From CAZTZL01 sp964617625 (GTDB lineage: Bacteria; Zhuqueibacterota; QNDG01; DSAB01), in contig CAZTZL010000035.1 of assembly GCA_964617625.1 (NCBI GenBank), positions 1 to 33,470 of the forward strand: a stretch of 33,470 nucleotides of DNA. Reading direction: 5' to 3'. Shown piece after piece: positions 32,101-33,470 of the stretch. The notes under the pieces are model-generated. The model worked only from the letters and a program-made list of their open reading frames with translations, was not told the origin of the DNA and ran no database searches. How positions within the stretch are numbered: the first letter of the stretch is position 1; every line of letters starts with the position of its first letter. The position numbers were made by a program, and so were the translations under genes.

Positions 32101-33470
32101 CAATTTTTTATCGGTGAAGAGCTCAAACAGGACAATCTTTCCGCTCAGGATACATCAATAACATTGACCGAGACATTCGACAATGGAGACTATTACTGGA
32201 AAGTCGTGGCCTGGGACAAAGCCGGCAATAATCGTGTTTCGAATTATTATTTCTTTACAATTGACTGCAATCCGCCTCAGGTTACATCAAGCCTGTCCGT
32301 TTCGGCTACGGAGGATATTCATTTCAGTTATACAGCCACGGCCACTGATCCGGACGAAGATCAATTGACAATCACATTTCACAATTATCCTTTTTGGCTA
32401 TCTCCTTCGGGGAATGCAATCTCCGGTACTCCCACGGAAGGAATTACGGACACCTCATTTGTCATTCAGGTTCAGGATGGTATTTATACGGTCACCGAAA
32501 CTGTGATTATCAATGTCAATGCCGTGGATGATCCGCCAATTATAACATCGCCTAACAGTGTCGAAGCAACCGAACATCAGAATTTCACTTATACGGCTAC
32601 TGCCATGGATCCGGAAGGAGACAGCATTGTTTTTCAATATAAAAATTATCCTTCCTGGCTGACACCCCTGAATGCAGAGATTTTCGGAATACCGCCGGAA
32701 AGTGCTGCCAACACGGCTTTCTCAGTGATTGCCACTGCCAACTCATTATCGGATACGTTAAACATTGCGTTGACCGTCATTCCCGTGAATGATCCTCCTG
32801 AGATTACATCACAAACGGTGGTTGTCGCCACAGAAGGATATCTTTTCGTTTATCAGGCCATGGCCCGGGATCCGGACAGCCCGGAACTCACACTTCGGTT
32901 TATTGACTATCCCTCCTGGCTCAAAGTGGCCGGACCCGAAATTTACGGTAAACCAGGTAATGCAACGCAGGACACGACTTTTAAAGTCATCGCTTCGGAT
33001 AACGAATTATTCGACACACTGCAGGTGGTACTTCAGATCGAGCATGTGAATGATCCGCCTGTTTTTGATTTTCCACTGCCAGAGCTTACGTTTAACTATT
33101 TGGATACGCTAAAATTCGAATTATCATTAAATGATTTTGTCTCTGATCCGGACGATCCGGATTCCGTTCTGACCTGGTCATACACTCCAATAGGCAATTC
33201 GAATATTTCTGTATCTATAAAAGAAAAAACCCATCGGGCAACCATAACCGCCTGCTATATCATGGAAAGCTTTAAAGTAGCATTTTCCGTACAGGACCCT
33301 TCTCATGCCATGGCTTCAGACACGGTAACAATTAATATCATTCAGCCGACTGATGTGGCAAGTATCGCCATTGGAGCGCCGCCAAGGGAATTCACATTAT
33401 ACAATAACTATCCTAATCCGTTCAATCCATCCACAGCCATTCAATATGGCATTCCGAAAAGCTGCCACGT
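29191..33470 (+). CDS. Secreted modular protein with propeller, Ig/Fn3-like and cadherin-like repeats and type IX sorting domain (3' end cut)
   Basis: Open for 1426 codons to the window edge. Signal peptide about 1-24 (MKKTLLILLTISLITAINAASQ). Residues about 25-450 form eight blade-like repeats of 50-56 residues, each with a GGxxVxW-D-R-G core, DIYAQ and a W--G-V end. Residues about 451-549 are an Ig-like domain (THPEADTLWSGNQSQTIQW, Kre9/KNH-like). Five ~93-residue Fn3/Ig-like repeats (about 550-1026) share PPxxFxLxxPA, then FxWxxxxDxxSG, LDxYQ(L/F)(W/F)I and HxWxVVAxD. Three He_PIG/cadherin-like repeats (about 1027-1286) share PPxITS, TATxxDPxxD and YPxWL, and a fourth, divergent one follows (about 1287-1385). 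From about residue 1400 LYNNYPNPFNPSTAIQYGIP is the type IX C-terminal sorting signature. Expected to be exported and surface-attached or released; the ligand is unknown. No catalytic domain is seen. ATG 29191 opens directly into the signal peptide. Confidence 0.88.
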   Translation, partial: MKKTLLILLTISLITAINAASQTQWEENGVFTATSGQNFSHMKAVSDGYGGYFITYENDLSGDIDIYAQWIDATGTRRWGSSGVIVCSEGLDQVYPAIAGDGSGGVFVAWEDDYSGNIYAQHINASGSLLWSPRMTVCSAAEDQSSVEMISDNAGGAILVWKDMRNGDTDIYAQRITGSGTSVWALDGVPVTTAPNSQSAYVIIGDGSNGVFVAWNDSRSGFTDNDIYAQRLTSTGAQAWTSNGIVITNAAENQRYPAIGISGTKVVIAWEDYRYGDGDIYVQAVDFNGNVQWTTNGVPICMGSNNQTNAQIVSDNSGGAIVTWTDNRSQYDIYAQHVNETGTALWTADGIAVNESADYQYAPRIVSDGVGGAFIVWTDDRTGSDINIYGQHIDPSGTLLWPDNGLAVAALDSVQENPILLSDLSGGAIAVWEDKRDIEKDIYGQLLNDNLNITHPEADTLWSGNQSQTIQWILRNSSVIFDHFRITASETPGDGFPITIAQNVSISQTIQSWTPGTVNGTDIRIKIQAENSTSQKICEYESELFSIDSDPPYAFNLTEPPNNALVDVLVTFNWESATDNLSGLDHYELWICDAAFQSNLHNSTYTLTPGQELEPGEYSWRVKAVDKVGLIRESGPWYFRVTVDTSGPEPFHLLSPANNFWTTQTTPVFTWETAVDTGAGLYKYQFFLNDQLKIDNLPPSTTSVNTVMLTNGTHTWHVVAFDSAMNCSRSEEVRTIHLDNIPPEVFDITQPADDIWLADATPLFGWQPTSDPGIGTFEYQLWIDDQLKINHISSGSSSIELPSGQALNEGIHTWHIVAVDGLGNSRTSTSEFTIGIDVTAPLAFGLAAPTNLSYTTTASPVFSWQNSSDNTSGLKKYQLWIDNALNQDNLSGTSASPVSPLNEGQHSWIVRAIDNADNVRQSGTYTFTADWSLPFSFNLISPADGETLHRNRPTFTWRSTDDAVSGFDKFQFFIGEELKQDNLSAQDTSITLTETFDNGDYYWKVVAWDKAGNNRVSNYYFFTIDCNPPQVTSSLSVSATEDIHFSYTATATDPDEDQLTITFHNYPFWLSPSGNAISGTPTEGITDTSFVIQVQDGIYTVTETVIINVNAVDDPPIITSPNSVEATEHQNFTYTATAMDPEGDSIVFQYKNYPSWLTPLNAEIFGIPPESAANTAFSVIATANSLSDTLNIALTVIPVNDPPEITSQTVVVATEGYLFVYQAMARDPDSPELTLRFIDYPSWLKVAGPEIYGKPGNATQDTTFKVIASDNELFDTLQVVLQIEHVNDPPVFDFPLPELTFNYLDTLKFELSLNDFVSDPDDPDSVLTWSYTPIGNSNISVSIKEKTHRATITACYIMESFKVAFSVQDPSHAMASDTVTINIIQPTDVASIAIGAPPREFTLYNNYPNPFNPSTAIQYGIPKSCH

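Noticed and set aside
29363..33049. Several short open frames on both strands within the secreted-protein gene
   Set aside because: The plus frame from 29191 is open to the window edge with clear domain structure; the others are out-of-frame shadows with no family resemblance or ribosome binding sites.

Overview
The window (about 33.5 kb) reads as a chromosomal segment of a Gram-negative bacterium of the FCB (Fibrobacterota-Chlorobiota-Bacteroidota) superphylum, probably outside Bacteroidota proper. Three signs point there. There is a PorX-type response regulator with a PglZ domain (type IX secretion control). There is a very large secreted protein ending in the type IX sorting signature YPNPFNPST. 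Several genes have strong Shine-Dalgarno sequences, which Bacteroidota mostly lack. Phyla such as Calditrichota, KSB1-like or Marinimicrobia-like lineages would fit; the sequence alone does not decide. Genes are dense and no tRNA, rRNA, CRISPR array, transposase or prophage gene was seen.

Region 1 (1-12803) is a carbohydrate/uronate locus. On the minus strand are the N-terminal part of 6-phosphogluconate dehydrogenase and a fructuronate-reductase-like SDR, separated by two families of 7-bp tandem repeats. Divergent from them is a plus-strand run of eight genes: a sodium:solute symporter, a GH94 cellobiose phosphorylase, a GH130 mannoside phosphorylase, a GHMP sugar kinase that strongly resembles plant glucuronokinase, GalU, and a complete three-gene TRAP transporter. 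It ends in a perfect 15-bp bidirectional hairpin terminator. The set suggests import of beta-linked disaccharides and a sugar acid, phosphorolytic cleavage to sugar 1-phosphates, and conversion of sugar 1-phosphates to UDP-sugars.

Region 2 (12821-17030, minus strand) holds a D-2-hydroxyacid dehydrogenase, a tightly coupled thiD-queH-Mth938-domain trio, and two small outer-membrane-barrel-like proteins.

Region 3 (17173-28754, minus strand) is a housekeeping series. glmS, a TPR plus periplasmic-binding-fold protein of LpoA-like architecture and pgeF form one cluster with a peptidoglycan theme. Upstream lies porX-tsaE-tsaB-rimI-accD-surE-PAP2-guaA, with very short gaps or overlaps.

Region 4 (28755-33470) is a 436-bp intergenic region divergent between porX and a secreted modular protein. 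That protein has a signal peptide, eight propeller-like blades, an Ig-like domain, five Fn3/Ig-like repeats, three to four cadherin-like repeats and a type IX C-terminal sorting domain cut by the window edge.

The most interesting candidate system is the operon at 2358-12735, especially the pairing of a plant-type glucuronokinase homologue with GalU beside two phosphorylases and a TRAP importer.
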